From assembly GCA_029051965.1 (NCBI GenBank), contig JAIDJZ010000200.1, positions 1 through 10,803 of the forward strand: a DNA stretch of 10,803 nucleotides. The letters are read 5' to 3'. This DNA comes from Paramuribaculum sp. (GTDB taxonomy: Bacteria > Bacteroidota > Bacteroidia > Bacteroidales > Muribaculaceae). The position numbers were made by a program, and so were the translations under genes. Under the pieces are notes generated by a model that was not told the DNA's origin, made no database searches, and was given only the letters and a program-made list of their open reading frames with translations. The first letter of the stretch is position 1, and each line of letters begins with the position of its first letter. Positions 1 to 6,463 of this stretch are shown here, piece by piece.

Positions 1-361
1 AGTCGATGATCGCATAGTAGTAGTCCGGATTCTTGGGATTGATGTATCCGATGATTAGGGTTCCATCCTTGGTTGTTGTGGTTTTCTGAAGATTGCGGGT
101 TCCAGCATGATTAAACACCTCCGTCTCGCACAGTCTGAACGGGTTGTGGAGAAGGTTTTTGATGAATTCATTGTCCGCAGAAGTCTGGCGTCCTGAAGTC
201 TTAGGAGGGGTCGGACTGCGTTCCGGTCTGTGGGTCTGGATTGTTTTTTTTGAATGGATTGTCTTCTTTGTTTTCTGTGCGGATGAGGCGCAGGGGAATG
301 AAAACAGCATTATTGCGGCTGCAACGAGCAGTCTGATGACTTCGGAACGGTTCGGAATCAT
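1..361 (-). CDS. Secreted protein of unknown function, C-terminus beyond the window
   Basis: Only the first 120 codons are visible; the frame runs off the left edge. The start at 361 is the only ATG after an in-frame TAG in the leader (near 395), so it is well fixed although no Shine-Dalgarno is obvious, which is common in Bacteroidetes. Residues 1-28 form a classical signal peptide: positively charged start, hydrophobic core around LLVAAAIMLF, and likely cleavage after the Ala of SSA-QK. No lipobox precedes Cys24. Residues 29-62 are low-complexity and rich in Lys, Thr and Pro, probably a disordered linker. A folded part begins near residue 63 and ends in the visible stretch GTLIIGYINPKNPDYYYAII. 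I do not recognise the family. Its codons are more A-rich at the N-terminus than those of neighbouring genes. A -7 promoter element and a hairpin with a T-run lie in its leader. Confidence 0.75.
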   Translation of the reverse strand, partial: MIPNRSEVIRLLVAAAIMLFSFPCASSAQKTKKTIHSKKTIQTHRPERSPTPPKTSGRQTSADNEFIKNLLHNPFRLCETEVFNHAGTRNLQKTTTTKDGTLIIGYINPKNPDYYYAIID

Positions 362-404
362 GTCAGTGTCGGGCGGTTGGTCTTTGTCGCTCTATATGAA
401 AAAA

Positions 405-463
405 TCATCATGCCCTGCATTGAACTCTTAGCTTCCACACTGTGGACACGCGTGGCATGATGA
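405..463 (-). terminator. Hairpin with T6 tail: terminator of the upstream gene or leader attenuator
   Basis: TCATCATGCC at 405-414 and GGCATGATGA at 454-463 are perfect 10-bp inverted repeats. Read on the minus strand, the second arm is followed at once by TTTTTT (404-399). A smaller palindrome CCACACTGTGG (435-445) sits inside the 39-nt loop. The layout fits a rho-independent terminator for the 530-1120 gene. If the -7 element at 476-483 is used, the hairpin instead lies at the very start of the leader of the 1-361 gene and could attenuate it. The large loop is atypical for a simple terminator. Confidence 0.45.
417..449. repeat. Dispersed short element, copy 1
   Basis: Copy 1 of three. It contains GCATTG (417-422), CTTCCAC (432-438), a 6-bp spacer and GACAC (445-449). 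Against copy 2, 21 of 25 bases match from CTCT (425) to GACAC (449). It lies inside the loop of the 405-463 hairpin, in the apparent leader of the 1-361 gene, in the same orientation relative to transcription as copy 2 has to the 530-1120 gene. Confidence 0.55.
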
Positions 464-475
464 AAAAACTGAGAG

Positions 476-483
476 CAAAATTA
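476..483 (-). promoter_or_regulatory. Possible -7 promoter element for the 1-361 gene
   Basis: On the minus strand this reads TAATTTTG, matching the Bacteroidetes -7 consensus TAnnTTTG. No convincing TTG/TTTG lies about 20 bp upstream, so the call rests on one box only. A start near 469 would give a leader of roughly 107 nt containing the hairpin at 405-463 and one copy of the repeated element. Confidence 0.3.
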
Positions 484-529
484 ATCATATTTTTTCTTTG
501 CGGATTGCGGGCGCAGGTTCATTTTTGGT

Positions 530-1120
530 TCAATTCCGATGGTGCTCCGAATCATGTCGGCGCCAGCGGATTCCGCTGTTTTTTCCGACGATATAGGCCA
601 TTGTTCCGGTCTGACATTCAGTTACGATGTCGAGAATCAGCGGCTCGCCGGCAATGAACTGCATGCAGCGCACACGCGTCGCAGGGCTGAGGCGGGTGTT
701 TTTCCCATCGACCACCTCAAAGGTCATCTCGCCGAGATAGCGCAATGTGAGCAGTCGGTCAGGAGACCATGTTATATTGATGAGCGCACCCCGTCCGAGC
801 GATTCGACACGCAGGGTGGCATCGGACGAAAAACCGCTTTCGGTTTTTTCGTCGTCAGCCTCGCGGCAGAATGAATGGAAGTCGGAATGGCCGAGATAGC
901 GGGCCAGGATGTCGAGAGTCGACAGGTGTTTAGCCCGTGTGTCCTTGACATAGCCCCATAGTCGTTTGAGAGTGGATTGCGACAGATAGCCGGCACCGGA
1001 ATCGCATATCGAATCGGAAAGTCTGACAAAATCGGCCGATGTGCGCAGTGGCAGGCCGAATCGTTCGGTGACTCCGGTTTTCAGTCTGTTGATATGTTCA
1101 TTGAACGGTCGGGTATCCAT
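530..1120 (-). CDS. Bacteroidetes-specific 'STLKRLWGY' protein, putative regulator of unknown function
   Basis: This 196-aa protein has no signal peptide or membrane segment, so it is probably cytoplasmic. Residues 25-85 carry a pattern that recurs in many Bacteroidetes proteins: DFVRLSDSI (30-38), LSQSTLKRLWGY (46-57), then TLDILARYLGHSDFHSFC (68-85). The middle part looks like a helix-turn-helix (Ser/Thr-rich turn, then a basic aromatic helix), followed by a helix ending in an aromatic/Cys motif. Residues 86-102 are a polar linker. Residues 103-184 form a second, beta-rich domain with ITWSPDRLLTLRYLGEMTFEVV and CMQFIAGEPLILDIV, which I recall as a recurrent C-terminal module in this family, without known function. 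The ATG at 1120 is chosen because the domain pattern begins soon after it. A DNA-binding role is inference from the HTH-like pattern. The gene lies between copies of a short repeated element and behind a long leader, which would suit an autoregulated or RNA-regulated gene, but nothing proves this. Confidence 0.8.
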   Translation of the reverse strand: MDTRPFNEHINRLKTGVTERFGLPLRTSADFVRLSDSICDSGAGYLSQSTLKRLWGYVKDTRAKHLSTLDILARYLGHSDFHSFCREADDEKTESGFSSDATLRVESLGRGALINITWSPDRLLTLRYLGEMTFEVVDGKNTRLSPATRVRCMQFIAGEPLILDIVTECQTGTMAYIVGKNSGIRWRRHDSEHHRN

Positions 1121-1151
1121 TATTCAGAAAAAAGACGTGAGAGGCATCTGC

Positions 1152-1295
1152 TTATCCCAAATGTGTCCGGGCGGTGGAAGAAGCCCTCAATGCTTGGGTT
1201 AAGGATCGCACTCTCACGTCGTAAGATGATATACGACGATTGAATGTCCTCTTCTTCTCGCATTGGGTCTCTAAGCTTCCACACTTCCGACACAT
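1152..1295 (-). CDS. Possible 47-codon leader ORF
   Basis: This is an ATG-initiated open frame ending in TAA, wholly inside the leader of the 530-1120 gene and ending 31 bp before its start codon. The product would be basic with a Cys pattern near the N-terminus (MCRKCGSLETQC) and an Arg/Ser/Thr-rich C-terminus. The frame spans the inverted repeat at 1161-1295 almost exactly: its ATG lies in copy 2 and its last codons in copy 3. The matching stretch in copy 1 hits a stop right after CPQCGS, so the peptide is not conserved between copies. This argues for a DNA/RNA element rather than a real protein, so confidence is low. Confidence 0.15.
   Translation of the reverse strand: MCRKCGSLETQCEKKRTFNRRISSYDVRVRSLTQALRASSTARTHLG
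1161..1295. repeat. Imperfect inverted repeat made of element copies 3 and 2, with a central hairpin
   Basis: Copy 3 (1161-1193) reads ATGTGTC, 6 bp, GTGGAAG, then CAATGC. Copy 2 (1260-1295) reads GCATTG, then CTTCCAC, 6 bp, GACACAT. The two are inverted about a centre near 1227. Between them CGTCGTA (1217-1223) and TACGACG (1232-1238) form a perfect 7-bp stem with an 8-nt loop centred at 1227.5, so the nested palindromes share one axis. The whole lies in the leader of the 530-1120 gene, where the RNA could fold into an extended stem. No T-run follows on either strand, so this is not a simple terminator. Confidence 0.55.
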
Positions 1296-1342
1296 GAGAA
1301 TCAGTCAGACACTTTCGTGTAACAATATGTTTTATTTTTCGG

Positions 1343-1358
1343 GTCTGTCACGACAGAC
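1343..1358. promoter_or_regulatory. Perfect palindrome at the predicted transcription start of the 530-1120 gene
   Basis: GTCTGTCACGACAGAC has two 7-bp arms with a 2-bp centre. It begins about 6 bp downstream of the -7 box at 1364-1371, so it would cover roughly +1 to +16 of the transcript. That position suits a repressor operator or a 5'-end RNA stem. On the plus strand it is followed by TTTT, which could also look like a weak terminator, but no plus-strand gene ends here. Confidence 0.4.
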
Positions 1359-1363
1359 TTTTG

Positions 1364-1395
1364 CAAATTTAGTCCAAAAAACGATAGAAACCAAA
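1364..1395 (-). promoter_or_regulatory. Bacteroidetes-type promoter of the 530-1120 gene
   Basis: Read on the minus strand, TTTG (1395-1392), exactly 20 bp, then TAAATTTG (1371-1364) match the -33 TTTG and -7 TAnnTTTG boxes with the expected spacing. Transcription would start near 1357, giving a leader of about 235 nt before the ATG at 1120. The promoter begins only some 18 bp beyond the T-tract of the terminator of the preceding gene. Confidence 0.6.
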
Positions 1396-1412
1396 TCGGA
1401 GTCCGTCCTCCC

Positions 1413-1453
1413 GATAAAGAAAACGAAGCCCGGAATGCAACTCCCGGGCTTCG
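1413..1453 (-). terminator. Rho-independent terminator of the large secreted-protein gene
   Basis: CGAAGCCCGG (1424-1433) and CCGGGCTTCG (1444-1453) form a perfect, GC-rich 10-bp stem with a 10-nt loop. On the minus strand the stem is followed by TTTTCTTTATC. It lies 35 bp after the stop codon of the 1488-5681 gene and separates that gene from the next promoter. Confidence 0.85.
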
Positions 1454-1487
1454 CATGTCTGCGGAAACTGATCTTTCCTGACTGTTT

Positions 1488-4400
1488 TTAGCGGACGATT
1501 ACTTTGGTCGTTCTGCCGGCAATGTCGACGATGTAGACTCCCGGAAGAAGGTTGATCCTCATCTCTTCGTCGGCCAGGGATCTGAAGCATAGCGCTCCGT
1601 CGGGGCGCACGACGCTGACGGTCAGTCCCTCGGCGCAGCGGATGCCGATATAGCCTTTACCGCTTTCGATAATGGGAAGAGTCTCTGTGACGAGTCCGGC
1701 GGAAGCTGCGATTCCGGCGTCGTTCGACGGGGCTGATTCGCCGGTCGTGTAGAGAGCGGTGACATTATAGATGTGGGCCTGTCCGTCGGGATATTCCGAA
1801 ATGAAGTGGTCGTTGCCGGCGAGCGGTTCGCTGGTCAGTATCGAGGCGTCGCGATAGACGCGGTAGCCCTGCAGCACAAGCGAGCGGTGGGGATGGGCTT
1901 TCTCGAATTCGATGTCGTCGACAAGCAGCGCATAGACGTCGTCGGAGGTGCTTCTGATGGCGAAGTATCTGGCTCCGGCAGGAAGCTCATAGGAATATTT
2001 GGTCCACTCCGAGGGCACGGCCTGATTGACCTCGCCGACTTTGATGAAGTCTGCGGTCTCTTTGCCGGTGGTCGAATAGAGAACTTCGAATGATTCGAGT
2101 CCGTAGTCGGTCAGAGGGGTTTTGGCATAGAACGAGATTGTCTGCGCGTTTTCCGACAGAAGAGGCGAGATCAGCCATTTGTCATTGCGGACTCCGATCG
2201 TGGCCATCGCCATGAAGCACTGGCTTGAGCCGTTGTGGCCTTTCCAGTCGTTGAGCACACTGGAGGGAACTCCTGCCTGTTCGGCGTCGAACACCATGAA
2301 AGATGTGTAGGAATTGGCGTTGGGGAATCGGAGATATGAGCCGCTGACCTGCATCACATAGCATTTTCCGCCGTCGGCATGGATAGTGGTCCAGTCGCCG
2401 ATGTTGTCGTTGGTGACTTCCGAGCCGGGCAGACCGGTCGAGAACGCGCGGAGGTTTTCAATGTCGTCGGTCAGCTGGACATTGTCGCGCGGAATGACTA
2501 CTTCGTTCCATGAGAGTCTGACCATGCTGCCGTTGCTCTCGGCCTGAAGTGAAGTCGGGGCGGGATAATCGAGCTGTTCGAGTGTCACGGTCGCTTCAGC
2601 AGTTACATTGTCGGACTGATCGCTGTCGCCCGGACAGTTCACGACGGCGAAGTAGCTTGTCGGATTGTTGGCCATCGCGGGAAGCGAGTCACGGAAACTG
2701 AGCGTCGTGCCTCCGAAGGCCTCGAGGCCGTCGGAATGCGTTGTCGACACTTTTACTCCGTCGCGGTAAAGGTCGGCTGAATATTTTCCGGGGTTTTCGA
2801 TGCCGTTGTTGGCGACATAGAGTCTGATTTCAAACGGGACGCCGGGGTTGGCCTTGTAGGGGACAGAGATGCCTCTTGCCGAGAGATTGACGCTTGTGGC
2901 GGCTTCGACACGGACATTGTCGATGGCGAGTTTGTAGGCCACTGTTTTATAAGTCAGACGGATCTGGACAGTCTTGCCGGCATATTCGTTCAGCGGGACG
3001 ATCGCTTTGGTCCAGCAGAAGGCATCGCCGTCGCCAACACAGATTCTGTCGACATCCTTGAAGCCGCTGCCGTCATTGACGCTGACCACAATTTCATCAG
3101 TGGCGTCTTCCATACACATGTACCACAGCGAGAAGACCGGAGAGTCTCCCGAGACGGCAATTTTGCCGGTGGCAACAGTGCCGGTTGTTCCGACAAATCC
3201 GTCATACATCAGATAGTAGCCGTCGCCATCCTGGTCAGAGATCTCGTTGGTAACGGACCATTTCGCCGACTGGCTGGTCGATGTCGTGATCATCGGAGTC
3301 GGGTTGTCGCTGCCGAATGTTTCAGCATAAGGCATCTCAAAAGGCTTTCCGACCGGTATCGGAGCGGTCTGGGTAATGTCGCGGTCATTGACCCCGGCGG
3401 CTGTTTCGGAGAATATCAGATAGGTGACGAATTTCTGTTTGTCTTTTTCCGGATCGAGGGCCTGGAAGGTGTGTTCAGTGCCTTTGATGCCTCGGGCAAC
3501 GATTGTCAGATTCGCTCCGTTCATGCGGTGGGCGATCATATAGCTGACAAGTTCGGGATTCAACGGGTTTCCTTCGCGGTCGGTTGTCGGGGCGTCCCAG
3601 TTCATGGTGACAGTGCCGAGCTGATCTTCCGATTCCTCAATTGTGACATTTGTCGGAGGAGCGGGATAATTGATGCCGACGAAAACTCTTTCATAAGAGC
3701 TGTGGCCCGGACCTGAAGCATTGACGGCGTAGGCGCCGTAGGTCACATAGCCGTCAGTTCCGGTCTGGTCCATGTAGACCAGTGTCGTGCCGGGTGTCGG
3801 ATCGGTGAAGGTCTTGACGGTTTCACCGTTGCGGGTAATGCAGACGGATGTGATCTTGTCGACGGGATTGCCTCCGAGGTCGGTTGTCGGGACGGTGACA
3901 GTCACTTCCGCCGCGGTCGCTCCGTTGAAATCGGGTTTGACGGTTATCGACGGCGAGGCGGGAGCTGTCGAGAGAGATCCTGTGGATATGGTCAGGTTGT
4001 CGACACACAATCCGTAGGCATCGGCCGGGCTGAGACAGTGTACGGCCAGGTAATAGATGCCGGTCTCTGTCGGACAGACTGTGACTGTTTCGTGATGTAC
4101 ATCATCGTCGGTAATCTCTTTTCTTGTCAGGATGACCGTCGAGAGCGATTCAGCAGCCGGAGCCTTGCCCATGACCAGTTCGTAGGCTTCCCTGTAGGGA
4201 GTGCCGCGCCGCCACAGATCGCAGCTGACAACATAATATTTGTCTTTTTCCAGTCTTACGGGACGGGTGACCAGATAGTCGTCGGAGTCGTTCGTCGGGC
4301 TGAACTGACAGAGTGCGCAACCCTTGTTGGCCCAGTAGACCCATGTCCATGTGTCTTTGTTGACGTCGATGACCGAGAAGCTGTCGAAATCCGACTGTGA

Positions 4401-5681
4401 AGAGAAGGTCTCGGTGTAGGGGAGTGTCAGAAGGTCTGATTCGTCAGCACCGGTCACAGTCACGCTGACGGATGCTTCCGGACCGGTGGCCGCGCTGTTG
4501 GAGACCGCGACGGTTATTTCATGGCTTCCTGCCGATTCGAGTGTCACCGAAACGCTGATGGCAGAGCCGGGTGTGCCGGAGCCTGAAGCGAGTGGCTTTC
4601 CGCCCGACGAGACTTCATAGTTCAGCGTTTCCGACATGGAGCTTCCCCCGACTGTTGTAGCCGGAAGACGGAACGAGACAGTACCGCTGAGGGAATTGTC
4701 GGCGAATTCGGCTTTGAGATCAGTGACAGCGGCGGGAGCTGAGCCGTTGATGGCTTCCTTTGCGATATACATTCCGACAAGTTCTTCGGCATTCTCCATG
4801 TCATAGAGATGCTGCGCCGAACCGTCCGACAGGCTGACCGAGTAGAGTGCCGAACCGCTGTCGTTGCAGGTCGCGACATAGAAGATTCCTGTCGATGTGT
4901 CGATAGTTCCGGATGTCATGTGGTCCGACGAAAGGCCGGTCTCGCCTATGACACTGAGCGCTCCGGTCTGTTTGTCGGCAGTGACGAGTTTCCCGGATGC
5001 CGTGACTGCAAAAATGTTTCCGCCGGCATCGGCGCCGCAGGCAATCCAGGCTTCGTCGAGCGGCGAGATCTCTGTCCGTTCGAAAGTGTCCTGGTCGAAA
5101 CGTCCGAAAACGTAGCCTGTTCCGTAGCCGTTGTTGAAACAGCCGTAGACATTGTTGTCTGCGGCGCAATAGGTCATGTCGGTTGCGAGGACCGATTCGT
5201 CACCCATCGTGTTGTAGACCTCGGTCCAGGAGGTTGTGTCGTAGGCATGCATCTCGACCCAGGCCCATCCGCCGAAGTCGGTCGAGTTGATTGCCAGATA
5301 GTTGTTGTCGCCGATATACGAAGCTCCTCCGTTGGCGTTGAAATTATAGTTTTGTATGACCGTCTCGAACCCGTAGGCGTCAGGCGAGAAGGAGTAGATA
5401 CCGTAGGGCTGGCTGGTGCCCCATGAGGAATTGCCGATCATTGACGCGTAGATCAGCGGCTGAGGGCTTGCTGAAGTTACGGTCACAGCAGGTGCATTGC
5501 TGCGGACTGCTTTTACGCCGACATTTTTTGTGGCCTGACGCGGCGTCAGCCTCCAGCTTCCGGCCGGTGCCTTGAGAATCTCTTCAGGCGTCAGTTTTCC
5601 CGATCCGGATCTCTCCTGAGCCGATGTCGGGATAATTCCGCAGATCAGACATGCGGATAGCAGAAAGTAATAATGTTTCAT
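1488..5681 (-). CDS. Large secreted multidomain protein with FN3 and choice-of-anchor J modules
   Basis: This 1397-aa protein is exported: residues 1-21 are a signal peptide with cleavage likely at TSA-QE. Approximate layout: a beta-propeller-like region (70-310, repeats such as SFSPDAYGF and SGKLVTADKQTG); FN3-like (314-411); first choice-of-anchor J jelly roll (420-567, starting LPYTETF, ending LCVDNLTI); two FN3-like domains (574-672, 673-778, each with a TTD-GNP turn); second jelly roll (783-928, MPYAETF to LAIDNVRV); a CARDB/Ig-like domain (930-1036); and a final FN3 (1039-1330) that appears split by a third jelly roll (about 1062-1262, ending LLVDDIEFE) before it resumes with LQGYRVYRD. 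The last 65 residues end in LPGVYIVDIAGRTTKVIVR, resembling a type IX secretion type A sorting domain. No catalytic motif is seen. It is probably a cell-surface or secreted adhesin/carbohydrate-binding-type protein; the exact role and anchoring are unknown. Confidence 0.9.
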   Translation of the reverse strand: MKHYYFLLSACLICGIIPTSAQERSGSGKLTPEEILKAPAGSWRLTPRQATKNVGVKAVRSNAPAVTVTSASPQPLIYASMIGNSSWGTSQPYGIYSFSPDAYGFETVIQNYNFNANGGASYIGDNNYLAINSTDFGGWAWVEMHAYDTTSWTEVYNTMGDESVLATDMTYCAADNNVYGCFNNGYGTGYVFGRFDQDTFERTEISPLDEAWIACGADAGGNIFAVTASGKLVTADKQTGALSVIGETGLSSDHMTSGTIDTSTGIFYVATCNDSGSALYSVSLSDGSAQHLYDMENAEELVGMYIAKEAINGSAPAAVTDLKAEFADNSLSGTVSFRLPATTVGGSSMSETLNYEVSSGGKPLASGSGTPGSAISVSVTLESAGSHEITVAVSNSAATGPEASVSVTVTGADESDLLTLPYTETFSSQSDFDSFSVIDVNKDTWTWVYWANKGCALCQFSPTNDSDDYLVTRPVRLEKDKYYVVSCDLWRRGTPYREAYELVMGKAPAAESLSTVILTRKEITDDDVHHETVTVCPTETGIYYLAVHCLSPADAYGLCVDNLTISTGSLSTAPASPSITVKPDFNGATAAEVTVTVPTTDLGGNPVDKITSVCITRNGETVKTFTDPTPGTTLVYMDQTGTDGYVTYGAYAVNASGPGHSSYERVFVGINYPAPPTNVTIEESEDQLGTVTMNWDAPTTDREGNPLNPELVSYMIAHRMNGANLTIVARGIKGTEHTFQALDPEKDKQKFVTYLIFSETAAGVNDRDITQTAPIPVGKPFEMPYAETFGSDNPTPMITTSTSQSAKWSVTNEISDQDGDGYYLMYDGFVGTTGTVATGKIAVSGDSPVFSLWYMCMEDATDEIVVSVNDGSGFKDVDRICVGDGDAFCWTKAIVPLNEYAGKTVQIRLTYKTVAYKLAIDNVRVEAATSVNLSARGISVPYKANPGVPFEIRLYVANNGIENPGKYSADLYRDGVKVSTTHSDGLEAFGGTTLSFRDSLPAMANNPTSYFAVVNCPGDSDQSDNVTAEATVTLEQLDYPAPTSLQAESNGSMVRLSWNEVVIPRDNVQLTDDIENLRAFSTGLPGSEVTNDNIGDWTTIHADGGKCYVMQVSGSYLRFPNANSYTSFMVFDAEQAGVPSSVLNDWKGHNGSSQCFMAMATIGVRNDKWLISPLLSENAQTISFYAKTPLTDYGLESFEVLYSTTGKETADFIKVGEVNQAVPSEWTKYSYELPAGARYFAIRSTSDDVYALLVDDIEFEKAHPHRSLVLQGYRVYRDASILTSEPLAGNDHFISEYPDGQAHIYNVTALYTTGESAPSNDAGIAASAGLVTETLPIIESGKGYIGIRCAEGLTVSVVRPDGALCFRSLADEEMRINLLPGVYIVDIAGRTTKVIVR

Positions 5682-5772
5682 GGATGCATGAATTAAAATG
5701 AAAAGACAAGGATAGGGAAAGTGCGTGACAGAATGTTTAACAAAAACCGAATCCGACTGTTGATTAGTTGGT

Positions 5773-5803
5773 CAAAGATATGATAAAATTGACAAAAGTG
5801 CAA
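5773..5803 (-). promoter_or_regulatory. Bacteroidetes-type promoter of the large secreted-protein gene
   Basis: On the minus strand TTG (5803-5801), 20 bp, then TATCTTTG (5780-5773) match the -33/-7 consensus with ideal spacing. Transcription would start near 5766 and leave a leader of about 85 nt. The rest of 5682-5899 is AT-rich and also has to hold the promoter of the divergent gene at 5900, for which I find no clear box. Confidence 0.6.
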
Positions 5804-5899
5804 GTTTTAAGAAATTTTTATTTACTTCTGTTCTGTCGATTCTTTTTTGCATACAGAGACATCGCACAACATTTCTTATTGTGTCTCCGTTAAAACAAT

Positions 5900-6463
5900 A
5901 TGGAAAGTAATGAATCAAATGCCTTGGTCGACGCCTTTGGCGAGAAGGTGAGAACCGATCTGACCGGTTTTCTTCAGCGAAAAGAAGCTCTTGATCAGCA
6001 TATACCCGAATGCCCTGATGTTGAGGCCAGATGGGGAGAGATTGCGCGTGCCTACCTGCCTGACGGCGTCAGGGAGTTCGCGTCATATCCTGTCAGCTCG
6101 CTCGGATGGATGATGTTTATTGGAATGGCTATGGCCTGTTGCTGGGACCGCGACTGGGAAAAATATTCTGCCGACACGGATTTTTATGTACGTCTGCGCG
6201 ACAGGCGCGGCTACGACAATCTTGACGAGACAATCGTTGAGGATTTTATCGGCTATGCAGGAGAGGCTGCGGAAAAAATAACCGAACTGGTGGCCGAGTG
6301 TGCTTCGCGTGTCTACAGTCTGTTGTCGCATGAGGCCGTCGAGCCCGGGACCAAAGAGGCTCTCGGATGCTACATCGCGGCTCTCCATCAGCTCTATCTT
6401 GCCGGAATGGCAATGGAACTCAACGCTCTCGGCTATCACATGACGCCTTATCGTCCGGAGTGA
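5900..6463 (+). CDS. Conserved Bacteroidetes protein of unknown function, all-helical
   Basis: This 187-aa cytoplasmic-looking protein has no signal peptide. Its clearest mark is the stretch at 58-86, with REFASYPVSSLGWMMF followed by a small-residue, Met-rich segment and WDRDW; the central part is hydrophobic enough to look like a short helix but is broken by charged ends. Predicted helices follow at 107-145 and 150-180. I recall similar proteins (YP..LGW...GM....WD.DW) as conserved hypotheticals in Bacteroides and relatives, but I know no function. The start at 5900 follows an AT-rich leader. The gene is divergent from the large secreted-protein gene (218 bp between them), and its last 44 bp overlap the 3' end of mnmD on the other strand. 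Confidence 0.8.
   Translation: MESNESNALVDAFGEKVRTDLTGFLQRKEALDQHIPECPDVEARWGEIARAYLPDGVREFASYPVSSLGWMMFIGMAMACCWDRDWEKYSADTDFYVRLRDRRGYDNLDETIVEDFIGYAGEAAEKITELVAECASRVYSLLSHEAVEPGTKEALGCYIAALHQLYLAGMAMELNALGYHMTPYRPE

Larger units (their letters stand above)
1121..1487. other. Non-coding region between the putative regulator and the large secreted-protein gene
   Basis: From the right, this 367-bp stretch holds the terminator of the large gene (1413-1453), a promoter on the minus strand (1364-1395), a palindrome at the predicted start (1343-1358), a small stem ACAC/GTGT closing a GAAA loop on the minus strand (1309-1320) and the nested inverted repeat (1161-1295). I see no tRNA, known riboswitch or IS remnant. 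The density of structure suggests a regulatory leader for the 530-1120 gene. Confidence 0.5.

Noticed and set aside
144..431. 95-codon open frame on the plus strand at the left edge
   Set aside because: The opposite strand has a gene with a convincing signal peptide; the plus-strand translation has no such logic.
539..874. 111-codon open frame on the plus strand opposite the 530-1120 gene
   Set aside because: It is a shadow of a conserved minus-strand gene, with no recognisable family features.
1152..1295. 47-codon leader ORF as a real zinc-knuckle peptide
   Set aside because: Its Cys pattern arises in repeat copies whose frame is not kept in copy 1; it is listed as a low-confidence feature only.
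4809..5426. 205-codon open frame on the plus strand inside the large secreted-protein gene
   Set aside because: It is antisense to a well-supported coding region, its translation is Val/Gly/Arg-rich without recognisable motifs, and it has no promoter.
5840..5899. Promoter for the 5900 gene around TACTTCTG at 5822-5829
   Set aside because: The -7 match has a mismatch at a conserved T and there is no -33 box at the right distance.
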